Positions 15,369-26,720 are shown, counted from the stretch's first letter. The stretch: DNA of 64,000 bases from Mastigias papua (GCA_964019165.1 OZ025282.1:7051131-7115130); one strand, 5' to 3'. The notes: generated from the letters alone by a model not told the origin. Program-made: numbers and translations.

Positions 15369-16197
15369 TGTTTTTCATGAGTTCTGTATGTATATAATGA
15401 TAATAATGTACGAGTTGTACGAGTTGCTCCCGTAGAGTGATGGATACCGTTAAGTATAGTAAAATATAAAAGTAAAAAATTACTGTTTTATCTCGAAAAG
15501 CCTGTTCTGTAAACGGTATTACTCACTCGTAAGAAGAATCTCTTGATCAGATAGGTATCAATGTTTAAATTTGGAGATGAGAAGTCTCATTTTTTTAAAG
15601 TAAAATTGACGTAATACAGCAAAAGACTTATAAGGTGACAAGGTAAAACAGTTTAAGACATAATACAGCAAAAGACAATCTTTACAATTCAAAACAAGAA
15701 TCCATGTTTTGGTTTCATCCTTTAATGTTATTAGCATTGAGCGTCAATACAAATTTAATTCGCCAATAGACAAAAATTTAATGGCATGCAAAGTGCCTCC
15801 ATTAGCATCATGTGAATCAAATGTTGAATTTCTATCAGACTCTTCTTTCCCTTTCATGATGCTTCTCCTTTGCACGAATTCAATCCTTTAATTAGATAAC
15901 ATTGAATCATGGATATAACTCATATATCATGTTACTATGGCCATCAAAGCCAGCACTTAGTTACACGATCAATGAGCCTCCTCACAACATAATCGTTATG
16001 CTAATCGCTTGAATTGATAAACATTTGAAATCATAACCGAGCAAACCACACAGAGCTATTCAGCAACTACCATCTGCTACATTTGTTCGCATGGGAGTTG
16101 GAGGACTTTGCACTTAGGGGGCTGCAAACCGTCTGCCCGAGTGAGCAAGAAGAGCGCTCACCATGAGCGAAGATTTCTCGACACAGACACATTTCGT
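15369..16197. other. No gene recognised
   Basis: AT-rich sequence with one short internal duplication of a gacataatacagcaaaagac-like string near 15615 and 15660. No other feature seen. Confidence 0.35.
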
Positions 16198-16538
16198 ACA
16201 CGTGTATTTTTTATAAGAAACAAGTTTATAAGAAAATGAGGCTCAAATCGCCAAAATCTTAAGAGAATCACAAGGCTCAAGTTCAAGAAAATGCTAAGAA
16301 AATTACAGTTCATCTTCTATATACATGCCAGAAATTGATATTGGCTCATATTTGCAAACTCTCGTACAAAGATCGAGACTTATAGTGGCCCAACAAATAC
16401 AGAGTAGCCTGTTTCAGCCAGTTTTTTCCTGCAGAAGTTAAGAAAATCTTAAGAAAATTTCAGCCTCAAATTCGTGAAAAGTTAAGAAAATTGAGCCTCA
16501 GGAAAAAAAGTGTTTTTCTTATAAAAAAAAACGTGTAT
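16198..16538. mobile_element. MITE with ACACG..TTTTTTATAAGAAA terminal inverted repeats (copy 2)
   Basis: The left end at 16198-16222 has tacacgtgtattttttata. The right end at 16515-16538 is its near reverse complement. The interior is A-rich with repeated ttaagaaaat words and no coding capacity. It matches the elements at 1199-1530 and 24585-25028 in ends and size class. Confidence 0.55.
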
Positions 16539-17317
16539 AAGAAACTGATTTACAAGAAGGTAGCACTCGACTACTCAACAAGTTAAGACAATTCAGTACT
16601 GGCTTCTTGTGGCCTAAGAAGTTGATCCCTTACCTCTATGGTTGATTCATACAAGACAATCATCGCTTACTTTGTATAGATTTATATGATAACCAATGTA
16701 TTAGTATTAGAGTAGTATGTTTGTGTAGTGCCTTTCTGTCTGTGTAACACCGTAGTGCTAAGCAAAGTTGGCTATTCTTGCTAAAAAAGCTAAGAAAGTT
16801 TCAGTAATAGGCGAAACAATTTTTATTCCAAAATAAGTACCGCTTTTCATCCCTAGTGTGGTCTAAATTTTTTTAAGTTTTCGTATAGTGTCTATAATGC
16901 TGCTTATAGTACAACTACCAGGAACCTTTTGGTTTGTTGCAATGAGCATCTGGGAATTAATAAAAGTGGTTATAAGCTTGCTGCACCTAGCCCGTCTTCC
17001 ATTAGGGGATCATGTTAGAAAACAGGTCATACTGCTTCTATTGACGATTTTTCTGCATAATTGCAAGACGGATAATTCATACGTTTTACTCATAAGTGAG
17101 AGCCTCCTCATACAAAGGGATAAACCTACTCTCAATTCTCAACAGTCCTCTATTTCAATGGTGCTGTTCTAATCTTGATTTTTCACATGGTGCTTGCTTT
17201 TCCTTCTACTTGTTTTTCTACTGCTTAAATCAGGTTTTTTCTACTGCAATATTTCTAATGTGCTCTCTTGCATGTCCTTTTTACTCGTGACTTTTAGTCT
17301 CCCATTTTCCTACCCGA
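16539..17317. other. No gene recognised
   Basis: The overlapping 60-95 codon frames at 16888-17400 on the plus strand show no known motif and no conserved splice-flanked exon. Confidence 0.35.
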
Positions 17318-17520
17318 ATATGTACCTTGTCAAATTTCCCTCTTTAACTGAGGATGACTCAAGCATGGGTCGAAACGTTTTAAATATGGAACTATCGTAA
17401 CTGAATGCTTCACAATTAAATTTGTCACCGGAGAGTCCAATTCTGAAATGTGTCGAATTAAATCTCAACGATAAAATGATTTCACTGTTTGTCGTCGTTC
17501 TGATCTTAAAATGAAAAAGC
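17318..17520 (+). mobile_element. Family B repeat copy 1 (hammerhead-bearing, PLE-like)
   Basis: This shares its start (gtacctt.. then CTGAGGA), hammerhead-like core and far end (tcgtc.ttctg.tctta) with the copy at 27700-27875. The 3' part is diverged. No coding region is attached. Solo terminal repeats of PLEs and animal retrozymes would both look like this. Confidence 0.5.
17343..17384 (+). ncRNA. Hammerhead-ribozyme-like motif, family B copy 1
   Basis: Order: TTTAA (stem I 5'), CTGAGGA (fits CTGANGA), one base, GACTC..GGGTC hairpin (stem II, one G-U), GAA, palindromic ACGT (possible dimer stem III), then T and TTAAA (stem I 3'). TTTAA pairs fully with TTAAA. One extra base between core and stem II departs from the classic form. 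Confidence 0.55.
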
Positions 17521-18225
17521 ATTCGTATAAAAAGATGTAGTTTCAAAAATGTATTCATGTCGATTGCTGTCCGGCCGTATCTCGGCTACAGCTATTTTGC
17601 GATAGATCTATTGTTCTTTCTGAGGAAACTGAACTAATGAAATGGGCTTTTATCCAACTGGGGAGGCTACAGCCCCCCCCCCCCCCACACACACACAGCT
17701 CCCACATCTAACGCCTATGATTACGCGTCAGTAGCATGCTAATTAGCTGGTGCCTAACTGCTCGTACAAGAATGATAGCTTATTGCAAACCTCGTGCCTG
17801 AACCTCAAGGATGAAGTAACACTAATGTCAAGTCTATGTTGCTTGCAAGTTAAAAACATATTCATAGCAAAGATATAAGGAATCATAAGATGCTACATAA
17901 GAAATAAGTGAGGGCAACGTGAGCCCAATCTCAAATATGTTAATTGAATAAAATATCAGTTGTAACTCTAGAAAGCAAGTATAAACCAAGTTTAAAGCTA
18001 AAACCGGCAATTCCAATAGTAAAAGATACGTTGACATTGAATGACTATTATGAAATAATACTGCTTCTTTCATTGATACTATAACCTCCTAATTGACTAC
18101 ACGTCTGCTTTATAAGAAAGTTTTTTTGATTCAGTACTAACACTCTCCTAGCTTTTTCATGATTTCAGTGCTAAACTCTCTGAATTAAGACCTTCTTAGC
18201 AAGAATTTTGATCTTTTGATATATC
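17521..18225. other. No gene recognised; includes poly-C/(CA)n tract
   Basis: A run of about 15 C followed by (CA)n lies at 17674-17696. The rest is AT-rich with no supported feature. Near 18110-18200 there are dispersed repeat words (ttataagaaag, gattcagtactaa) seen elsewhere in the window. Confidence 0.4.
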
Positions 18226-18479
<254 letters not shown>

Positions 18480-18593
18480 CAGTAGCTAGCGAGTAACCAG
18501 GATTTCTCCTTTTTCGGTGCAAACAGAAAGGTAATATACATTATATATATATATATATATATATATAGAGAATTCAAAAATATACTTTCTTCT

Positions 18594-18633
18594 GTTGTAA
18601 ACGTTTCGATATATTATCTTCATCAGTACTAAC
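18594..18633 (-). ncRNA. Hammerhead-ribozyme-like motif, family A left arm
   Basis: Exact inverted copy of the motif at 19681-19720. On the minus strand: GTT-A-GTA, CTGATGA, one base, GATA-ATA-TATC stem II, GAA, ACGT, T, TAC-AAC. The core is intact. Confidence 0.6.
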
Positions 18634-18729
18634 ATTACAATGATACGGGGCCTACTTAAATTTCCTACATAACAATGGGGTGACAATAGGTGTTACCCAA
18701 GGGGATCCTGCTTATTAACAATTGTTCCA

Positions 18730-19398
18730 GTGGTAGAGCGTAATGAGGAGAGGAAAGATCGTATTCCGTTTGTAGTATCATACCATCCAGCACTTAGTGA
18801 GCTAAGGGGTTTAGTCAGTAGACTTCAACACATGTTGGAGGCGTCTGAGGAACACAAGAGAGTGTTTCGACATGAGCCTCTTGTGGTATTCAGACATGCC
18901 CCCAACCTTAAGGATAGTTTAGTTAGGGCCAAGCTTCCAAAGTTGCAGATAGAATCAGATAAGGGTTGTTTTAGATGCGGTAAATCGAGATGTCAGCTTT
19001 GTAGGTTCATGTCTGAGGGTAACAGTTTTAGATCCAATGTCTCTGGAAGTGAGTTTAAAATTAGCAGTAGATATACATGTGATTCGTCAGGGGTAGTATA
19101 TTTATTAGGTTGTAAAGTTTGTGGGAAGCAGTATGTAGGTAGTACTTTTACGTCATTTAGGGTTAGATTTAATAATTACAAGTCAGCTAGCAGGAGGTAT
19201 TCTAAGGGAGAAGTAGTCACACAGGCAGATTTTTTTAGACATTTTACTGAAGCTAATCATCACGGTTTTATGGAGGACGTCAGTTTTCAGATCATAGACA
19301 GGGTTTTTGGGGAGTCTAGACATAGAGAAGGGTTTTGGCAGTTTAAGCTAGGTAGTTTTGCACCAGAAGGACTTAACGTCAGATTTGTAGACTCTTAA
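18730..19398 (+). CDS. PLE C-terminal region: RT thumb remnant plus GIY-YIG endonuclease
   Basis: Partial protein of 222 residues. Residues 14-70 (VVSYHPALSELRG.., then FRHAPNLKDSLVRAKL) match the stretch that follows the RT fingers/palm in Penelope-like proteins. A Cys cluster CFRCGKSRCQLC lies at about 80-91. The GIY-YIG core follows: VVYLLGCKVCGKQYVGST at about 122-139, the catalytic-type Arg in FRVRF, a His pair in RHFTEANHH, and the Glu in HREGFWQFKLG with the trailing P-x-GLN. These suit a DNA-nicking endonuclease used for target-primed insertion. The frame has no ATG at its start: it opens at a GTG inside the left inverted arm and stays open upstream, so it is a truncated, probably inactive copy. 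The endonuclease part is free of stops. Confidence 0.9.
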   Translation: MVERNEERKDRIPFVVSYHPALSELRGLVSRLQHMLEASEEHKRVFRHEPLVVFRHAPNLKDSLVRAKLPKLQIESDKGCFRCGKSRCQLCRFMSEGNSFRSNVSGSEFKISSRYTCDSSGVVYLLGCKVCGKQYVGSTFTSFRVRFNNYKSASRRYSKGEVVTQADFFRHFTEANHHGFMEDVSFQIIDRVFGESRHREGFWQFKLGSFAPEGLNVRFVDS

Positions 19399-19680
19399 CT
19401 TCTCTTTTAGAATGCCTGGTTTCTTAGTAGTGTCTGCCTATTGTTTTCAACTCTCCAGTGTTTCCCACCTATTTCTTTGTCTAGCATTCAATTTACACTT
19501 CTTATATGGCATTTGTCTACACCTTGTCACTCTATTGTTTCTTTCTTCACAGCTTTGGCCCTCCCCTGAATTACGCTCTACCACTGGAACAATTGTTAAT
19601 AAGCAGGATCCCCTTGGGTAACACCTATTGTCACCCCATTGTTATGTAGGAAATTTAAGTAGGCCCCGTATCATTGTAAT

Positions 19681-19720
19681 GTTAGTACTGATGAAGATAA
19701 TATATCGAAACGTTTACAAC
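19681..19720 (+). ncRNA. Hammerhead-ribozyme-like motif, family A right arm
   Basis: Stem I strands GTT-A-GTA and TAC-AAC pair with one bulged A. The core is CTGATGA, stem II is GATA-ATA-TATC, and GAA is followed by a palindromic ACGT that could form stem III between two molecules. Cleavage would fall after the T preceding TACAAC. One extra A lies between the core and stem II. All core bases of the family consensus are present. Confidence 0.6.
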
Positions 19721-19788
19721 AGAAGAAAGTATATTTTTGAATTCTCTATGTTTTATTTATATACTACGTTAGTGCGGCTTTGACTTTG

Positions 19789-19980
<192 letters not shown>

Positions 19981-20152
19981 TACATTATAGTATACTATAT
20001 TGTATTATACTATAGTACTTTTTCTTATATTTTGCTATACTACATTATATTATATTATATTATGTTATATTATATTGTATTATATTATATTATATTATAT
20101 TATATTATATTATATTATATTATATTATATTATATTATATTATATTATATTA
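19981..20152. repeat. (ATTAT)n pentanucleotide microsatellite
   Basis: After a degenerate lead-in, ATTAT units run almost perfectly from about 20036 to 20152. It directly follows the (TA)n array and may have grown from it. Confidence 0.85.
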
Positions 20153-20822
20153 AGGACACTTCAGATGAAATGGAAAAAATGCTTGTTGAAAAAGTGACAC
20201 CCCAGTTCTAATTCTCAGTTCACCACGTTAATTTCCACTTTATGATAGTGTGACAAGTAGTACCAGGACTAATACTACTGTGCATGGTTCATAATACCTC
20301 AGAAGATGTGTGTCAAAAGCGATACCAACAAAATTTCACACAGAATGTTCTAGAAATTAGCTTTACGTAATCAAATAGGTAATGCACAATTAACGAGATA
20401 AATAAGTTTAGAAGTTAGGACACCTATCAAACTGTCGTGGCTAAAGAGTGCTACTTAAAGTCTTATCAACGGATCAACCATAAATTGTACAAACAATAGA
20501 AAACGCCTCTACAATGTTGTGCTGAAGGAAGATCCATAAAGATAAGGCAAAAGCTGGCATTGTTAACTATTAACCTTCATTACGTCAAAATTCCTAACTG
20601 ATGGGGATAGTGATTTGTATCTCTGCACTTTCCTGTTATGGGGATCTTTGAAACCAACCACAATAAGACCACCATGAAATAATTCAGACAGCTCCTGTTT
20701 GGATATTTCATCAAAATCTGAAGTAAATTATCCAACAATATCACGCAGAGAAAGGGTAATTTTGAAAAGATAGCAGTGTGCAGGTGCAACAACAACCTAT
20801 GCAAATTAAACAGAAAATGGAG
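20153..20822. other. No gene recognised
   Basis: AT-rich sequence without conserved peptides or repeat structure. Confidence 0.35.
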
Positions 20823-20920
20823 TTCGTGAAAAGTCTGTTGGTACTACAGAACTTCACTATAGCACGAAAAAGCGGAAACATTCTTTTAGCATACTGAAAG
20901 CTTTTTTCGTCCGACACTCG
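20823..20920 (-). mobile_element. Family C PLE terminal repeat, truncated inside the hammerhead core
   Basis: On the minus strand it starts at CGAGTGTCGGACGAAA, so it lacks the CTGA of the core and the 5' stem I strand. It keeps the AAAGCTTT palindrome, AGTATG and about 75 bp of downstream repeat including ctgtagtaccaacag. It matches the copies near 24.0, 51.9 and 52.25 kb. It faces the copy at 23885-24050 in inverted orientation about 3 kb away. Confidence 0.6.
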
Positions 20921-21489
20921 AATGGAGTTCCATATTTGTATCAGCTCATCAACTTTCTTAAGTCTTCAAATCCAGAATTGAACTTTCCTAACTTTAAAAG
21001 CAATCTAGTACCGCTTTTTTATCAGCCAATTTCTTGCAAAAAAACGTGTATTGACCAAAGATTCGTCTATGGATAGAGTCGATAAAAAGGGAGAAATCAT
21101 AAGTATGAAAATGCTATAGACACATTCTGGGGAAGGGATGTTCACATCTGCCTTAGATGTGTAGAGAAGTTGTGAAGAAGCAGTTCTTAGCAAAGATTGA
21201 CAAACGTGCCACAATGAACAATACCTAAAGTACGCTAAAAATATTAAACAATCTTTGGGAAAAGACAGCTCAAAGAAAGATTCATCTTATGCTATAGAAA
21301 GGAATATGGACAATAATTTTGAAAACGTGCATAGCAGGTGAACTATCACCAGTCTAGTGCCTTGAAGATCTATAAAACTTTTGTTTCAGATGGGTCTGTC
21401 GAGTAAAAAGGATCAGGTTGGTGTCTAGAGATAAGTAACAAATGGAGTTAAGGAGAAGATTGTCGCATTGATATCAACTTAGATATACT
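20921..21489. other. No gene recognised; possible MITE end near 21056
   Basis: cttgcaaaaaaacgtgta at about 21040-21056 resembles a right end of the ACACG MITE group. No matching left end was found. Confidence 0.3.
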
Positions 21490-23126
21490 CAGTGGCGGAT
21501 CCAGACAGAGTTCCCTGCTGCCCAGAACTCAGTCAGATTTTGCAAAATAAAATGATATTTCATTACATTCAAGTCAAAGTTAGCTAGATATATTATGGGT
21601 TACAATGAAGTTTCCAAAAAGTTACATGATTTAATTCAATGACTGTGAAAAACACTATTGTTTCTCTCTCCCGATTCTCTCGCCTACACTTTGACAAATA
21701 TTATTAGCTATGCGGAGCACTGTCATGATTTGTATCTGCGGTGGACAATCCTTGGGAACTCACAGAACTCGGAAATAAAATCCTTGGGCATCGGAAATGA
21801 TCAGAAATAGACAATAGATTTTCGATTTGGAACTCGGATGGAACCTAGTCAGACACAATGGTGGAACTCGGAAATGAAATTTATCAGAAACAATAAGTCA
21901 GTAGGCAAGAATTCGTTGATTGGTCTACCATTGTTTGGAAGTCATCTTTGTTTAGGCACATCCTGTTTCAATTCACTATTGAATGTTAATATGGCGACCT
22001 TTAGTGCACGTTTACCAACTGTATCTGCTTCCATCAAGAATCATAGACAGGGTTACCTGATGGGTTTCATGGAAACGATGAAATAACATTAGGAAAGTTT
22101 GGTTATTTCAAAGACAGGCTGGGCTTTTGGGCTTGCCATTGAGCCATCGAGATCGAGATGTCACGGAGAGCTTTGTTAAGGACCAGTCTGCAGAGTTGAG
22201 TATGGCCTTTATCGATGAGATTTCGAGTGTGTATGAGCAGAAGGCCAGACGTCTGAGTGTGCATCTAGTCTCTGGAGTGTATTTGGATGCACATTACTTT
22301 TAGGCCTATCAATTAAAGCCGGTGTGTTTGCTTTTATCTGTTGTTTGCTCACACTGAGAACTTCTGCATCGAACAGCATGCCCTTATGAACAATTTTTAC
22401 TTCATTATTATCATTATGGTGATTGAAAAAGTTTCGAATTAAGGAATTTTGCCAAGCACTGGCACCTTTCAATACCCTGTCACGCCTGTTTCTGGGACCA
22501 AATATACTCATGCCATCAACATAATCCTCCAGACTTGGAGACTTATCAAAGGATGTATTACAGAATAGATAACCATTTTAGAAAAAATATCCATAGGAGA
22601 GAGGTTATATAACCACCAGTTGGGAAAGAATTTTCATTCTCCTATAGAACATTACAGATTATCTAGGGAGACCTGTATCTAAAGTAAACTTTGCCACCAT
22701 ATGAATGATTGCCTGCAAAATGGAAAACAATAATTTTCCAGAAATCTGTATGATTTCCACAGTTGTGATATAATAATTTTGCTTCATCATCTATTCTATG
22801 TATATATTCAGTATTTCAATTGATTTCCAAGTACTTTTAAGGCCTTAACTTTAACTGTTTATGCAGTTTTGTATTTGTTCAAAACCCTGTAGCAATAAAT
22901 GGGTAGCACCCCATAATACCTCTACCTTGAGAAAATAGTGCACATCTTAGCATTATGGGGAAAGGAACCCATCAGGTTTCTCCTTAATGTTTATCAGCAA
23001 TTTTGACTAAATGGGCGGTTGCGTGCTGTATAAAAGGGCGTGGTCTTAAAATTTTCCTAGCACACTTTGACCCCAACCCTCCAAGTATTTGGAACTCAGT
23101 CAGATTTTAGGCTGGATCCGCCCCTG
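21490..23126. mobile_element. hAT-like DNA transposon remnant, about 1.6 kb
   Basis: The ends are CAGTGGCGGATCCAG and CTGGATCCGCCCCTG, near-perfect inverted repeats of the CAGNGGCGGATCCAG type found in hAT elements. The flanks (gatatact and atactact) share only tact, so an 8-bp target duplication is not clean. Inside, about 22199-22303 (+) reads SMAFIDEISSVYEQKARRLS and on for 34 codons to a stop, which looks coding but was not identified. An internal sector near 22010-22090 is similarly open. No complete transposase is present. Confidence 0.55.
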
Positions 23127-23884
23127 ATACTACTGTAAAGAGAATCATCAATAATGTTCGCCTGTTTGAAATTATCAACAGAACAACCAAATATATTGAC
23201 GCAAGAGCCTTTCAGTTACCAGGGTCTATTTTATAGGACACCATGCTGAACACCTAACATTTAAATTGCAAATTAAAATTCAGATATTTCCAATGTAAAC
23301 ATGAATAAGTTACACAGAGAACAAACGATTAACTTTCCAAATTTCTTGGTATTCTGCAAGCATGGTCTTTAGTTTCATCCTAAATAAGAACTTTTCATCA
23401 TTTACATGAATATTTCATCACTGAGACCCCAATGACATGAGATGGAATAAGGAAACTTCTAATGAAACCTAGTTGCACGTGAAACATATTGTGCCATGAG
23501 CATACAATTTCAGTTATATCAGCCCAGACCCACACGTCAGTCTTACGTCTTTCAAATATCACTTTGTCAACGGTCTGCCGTTCAAACTTCAACTATCACT
23601 TCTTCAGTGAAAACAAGAATAGCAGGAAATAGATAAGTGATATATCTGGATGAACAAAGAAGCTTAGATAATAAGCTGGTAGAGTATTAATTGATTATAA
23701 GGCGGCAAAACCAATCCACGTATAGAACATCAAGAAGCAGATGTGAAGAGATAGCAACAAGTGCAGTGACTATATTGTTAAGCAAGATAGAAACCGCAAA
23801 CAGTGTTCTCCCCAAATGAATGTTGTCCTGTGCTTCTTTTACAATCTTCAGGAAGAAAGGTAGGAAGCAATGTTTTCGTCATAT
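23127..23884. other. No gene recognised
   Basis: Nothing assigned. The part just before 23885 could be the 3' flank of PLE-coding sequence, but no motif is visible. Confidence 0.3.
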
Positions 23885-24050
23885 CACGTGTATCCGCATC
23901 TGTCTATATACTTTGGTTCACCCTTCGGTCGTTATTCGACGTTTCATGCTCTGACGAGTGTCGGACGAAAAGTTCTTTTTAGTATGCATAAACAATGTTC
24001 CAGCTTTTTCGAGCTACAGTGAAGTTCTGTAGTACCAACAGACTATTCAA
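23885..24050 (+). mobile_element. Family C PLE terminal repeat, full-length copy
   Basis: It begins with atcacgtgtatccgcatctg, as does the copy near 52160, and ends with gtagtaccaacag. It includes the hammerhead-like motif at 23945-23986. Similar to the 51.87-52.31 kb pair but more diverged after the motif. Confidence 0.65.
23945..23986 (+). ncRNA. Hammerhead-ribozyme-like motif, family C copy 2
   Basis: CATGCT, CTGACGA, a GTGTCGGAC loop with a 2-bp stem II, GAA, an AAAG-TT-CTTT-type stem III hairpin, then AGTATG. CATGCT pairs with AGTATG through one G-U where the 51.9-kb copy has A-U. The core is intact; stem II is weak. Confidence 0.6.
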
Positions 24051-24483
24051 TGTTTTCTTCCTCATAATGTACACAGTCGACAGTTTAGACAGAACCAGAT
24101 GAATATAACACAGTATCACTGAAAACTTAGTTGCTATTTCAACGCTCTCCTCTATGTCCTCCGTGTAATTTTCCTAGTGTTGAGAAGATATCTTTGTTGG
24201 TACTTAATATCACACGCTTATACCAAAGTGGTTAAACCCCGAACAAATGCACAAACGCTTGCAAAGTTCGATGATACTAACTGGTAGCTGCGTTTGGTGT
24301 ATACAGCATTGTTCACTGTGACCCGTCAATAGGAATTTAGCAAAAGATGTAAACAGTTTTTATAATTATTTCATCATACTATACCCGGATTGACACAATT
24401 CCAAAAAAGGCTTTGCTGGAAAAACATTTTCTGTGTATGGTTATGCTAACTATATGATAATGTGAGGCCTGAATAAATGCACT

Positions 24484-24555
24484 GGAACCCAAACGTTTTC
24501 TAGAACCCAAACGGTTTCTAGAACCCAAACGATTTCTAGAATCCAAACTTTTTCG
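24484..24555. repeat. Four tandem copies of an 18-bp unit
   Basis: The unit gaacccaaacgntttcta is repeated four times with single-base changes. It overlaps a short minus-strand frame in which it would encode a basic repeat; I consider that frame spurious. Confidence 0.8.
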
Positions 24556-24584
24556 ACTGGTATTCGAGGTCAGTAATTGTGATG

Positions 24585-25028
24585 ACACGCGTTTTTTATA
24601 AGGAACCACTTAACAAGGAACCTACATGTAGAACGGCAAAGGATTTAAAGAACTTATACCACTAAAGGAAAATTCCCTAATGGAACTTTTCAATTTAAAA
24701 AATATATCTAACAGCAAACAATCAAGAAATAAGAAGCCGATTCCATTCACTTGCTGTCAAAATCCGAATAGATTGCTTTCTATGCTTGTGTTAAGTGTTT
24801 CATTGACTTTCTTTGTGCTTTTGGTCTTAAGTTATAGCAAAAAATCAAAGGCAAAATTCAGAATTTCAATATTTTACTTGTGTCTGCATAATTTTTATGG
24901 CACTAATTGTGCAATGACATCAAGGAACCATTAAGGAACTGTTAGTACTACAATCTGATCATTTGACGTCCAAAAATAAGGAACTTTTGGAACCAAGCCT
25001 TGAGCTAGGTTCCTTACAAAATGCGTGT
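24585..25028. mobile_element. MITE with ACACGC..TTTTNTAAGGAAC terminal inverted repeats (copy 3)
   Basis: The left end is acacgcgttttttataagg at 24585. The right end is gttccttacaaaatgcgtgt at 25009-25028, its reverse complement with two or three changes. The interior is about 400 bp. The gccttgagctagg stretch near 24995 matches the inner sequence of the 1199-1530 copy in inverted orientation. Confidence 0.6.
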
Positions 25029-25939
25029 AGCTCTTCGTAACAGTTTCTGTTTTTCTAGTCAACATGACGCTACCCAACCTTTCCAATAGCTCCAACCTAG
25101 TAGTTATGAGGCCGTTGGTGCAGGTCCTTGGTATAAAGAAGAGATACGTGTTCCATACTTGCATTGAAATATGGTGCAACCCACATCGTAGATGAAGATC
25201 CACAGAAAACATATGGTCGCATCAATTGATGACTGGCACTCACGCAAAACGAGGCTAAATTAAAACAAAATCTATTGGCATGATGACATCATTGTTCATT
25301 AGTCTCTAATTCAAAAACGATTATATCCAAGATCATGATGTCTGTCAATATTAGAAAACTATAGCTTAACCAAAACAAAACAGAAGTTCAATAGAAAGTG
25401 GGGAAATAGCTAGAACGTGAAAGCTGATGAGCAACCGAAACTATTGCAAGAAAAGAAAAAGAACTGAAAGGAAAGAGAACTCAAACAAAAGAGATTTAAA
25501 ATGCCCAAATATATTCTTGGGTTCTAATGAATATATATAAGCCGTGTCAAATTCCATCACGTTCCTTCAGTTCAAATACTCAGGGAATTTAAGTACAACA
25601 AACCACTAACTACACCTGAATTAGAGTTGGAGACAAACAGATCTTGTGGGTCAGTTGTCACAACTAAACTTTCTTGAACTTAACCATGAGTCTTTTATTT
25701 CTTGAACAAGAAACTATTCAAGACTATCCCACTTAATGAATTTTTTCCTCGGGTTGGCTTTTAGATTGGATTAAGAACATCAATGTAGTTGCAAAGCAAC
25801 TGTTTTGTCAATCATTCCCTATCCTGTATCATTAAGAAGTTAACCAGAGAAGTTCTGCTTCTAAGACACCATCGCGTCCTACAATATATACGAAGAACGA
25901 TTGTACATTGAATAACAAAAGCCTACTTCAAGATAGATA
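25029..25939. other. No gene recognised
   Basis: AT-rich sequence with no supported feature. Confidence 0.35.
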
Positions 25940-25989
25940 GATAAGGATGCGCCTTTAATGAGCTCCACATAAGGAAGAAGCCACAAAGC

Positions 25990-26720
25990 GGAGAAATAAA
26001 CAGATTGGAGCTACAAGATGGACAGACAGCTCCATTTTGAATAAATACTAGTGCTTGACCATTACACACCTGAAACTGCAGCCATAAGAGTGACCCACAG
26101 CATAATCTGGGGCAGATATTGAGGTCTAGTGCATGAAAATTGGGAAACTCATGCAACAACAGTGACCTGCAATACCATTTGGGATAGATATTGGGGCCTA
26201 GTGCTTGACTATTAAAAGGAAATGGTCAAGGCTAATCCTATATACGATTCCGTACGTTAGGGAGTCCCTGCTAGAGAGGACACTTATCTTCGGTTTTCGG
26301 CTTCGCAAGGTAGGATTGCCAGTTCCTTTCCTCGGTACCCATCTGCTGCTGGGTGGACAGTTTGCGTGCATTCCAACTATGCTCTGAGGGTTGGGCTTGA
26401 ACCATCGATGGATTGCTCAGCAGTCAAGGGCTTTCACCACTCGGCCACTCGCCCATGCTTAACAATTAGCCACATCATTTCGGGATACAATAGTGACCCA
26501 TGACACCATTTGGAGTAGATATTTTGGCCTAGTGCTTGGCAGTTAGGCACTTGAAATTTAAGCTATAAGAGTGGCCCGCGATGCCATTTGGAGTAGATAT
26601 TTTGGCCTATTTCTTAAAAATTAGGCACATCAAAGTAGACCTATAGGAACAACAGATAACTCCATTTGGAGAAGATAACGGGGCCATGTGCTCAAAAATT
26701 CAGCAACTGAGACTATAATT
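25990..26720. repeat. Tandem repeat of about 75 bp, six degenerate units, interrupted by a SINE
   Basis: The landmark ccatttggagtagatatt (or close variants) recurs at about 26032, 26101, 26178, 26510, 26585 and 26663. Spacings are 69-78 bp once the SINE at 26215-26455 is removed. Each unit continues with a ggcctagtgcttg-like stretch. The units are diverged, so the array is old. Confidence 0.75.
26215..26455 (-). mobile_element. tRNA-derived SINE inserted in the tandem repeat
   Basis: On the minus strand the head is tRNA(Ser)-like: an A box TGGCCGAGTGG at about 26443 and a B box GGTTCAAGCCC at about 26397. A tRNA-unrelated body includes cagcagatgggtaccgagg and ends in cttttaa-rich sequence. 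It is bounded by tgcttgactatta (26202-26214) and tgcttaacaatta (26456-26468), a 13-bp target duplication with two differences. Length is about 241 bp. Confidence 0.75.

Larger units (their letters stand above)
18567..19747 (+). mobile_element. 5'-truncated Penelope-like element flanked by identical inverted terminal repeats (family A)
   Basis: Two 178-bp arms, 18567-18744 and 19570-19747, are exact reverse complements by reading. They enclose a GIY-YIG endonuclease ORF. PLEs are known for terminal repeats in inverted as well as direct order, for 5' truncation, and for hammerhead motifs in those repeats; all three are seen here. The reverse transcriptase core is missing. A short (TA)n touches the left end, and the right end is followed by TA-rich sequence. 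Identical arms suggest recent insertion or gene conversion. Confidence 0.85.

Noticed and set aside
18690..18720. GVTQGDPA, resembling the RT motif B of LINEs, encoded in both inverted arms of the family A element
   Set aside because: Only eight residues, followed by a stop, and not in frame with the PLE protein. Chance is likelier than a captured RT fragment.
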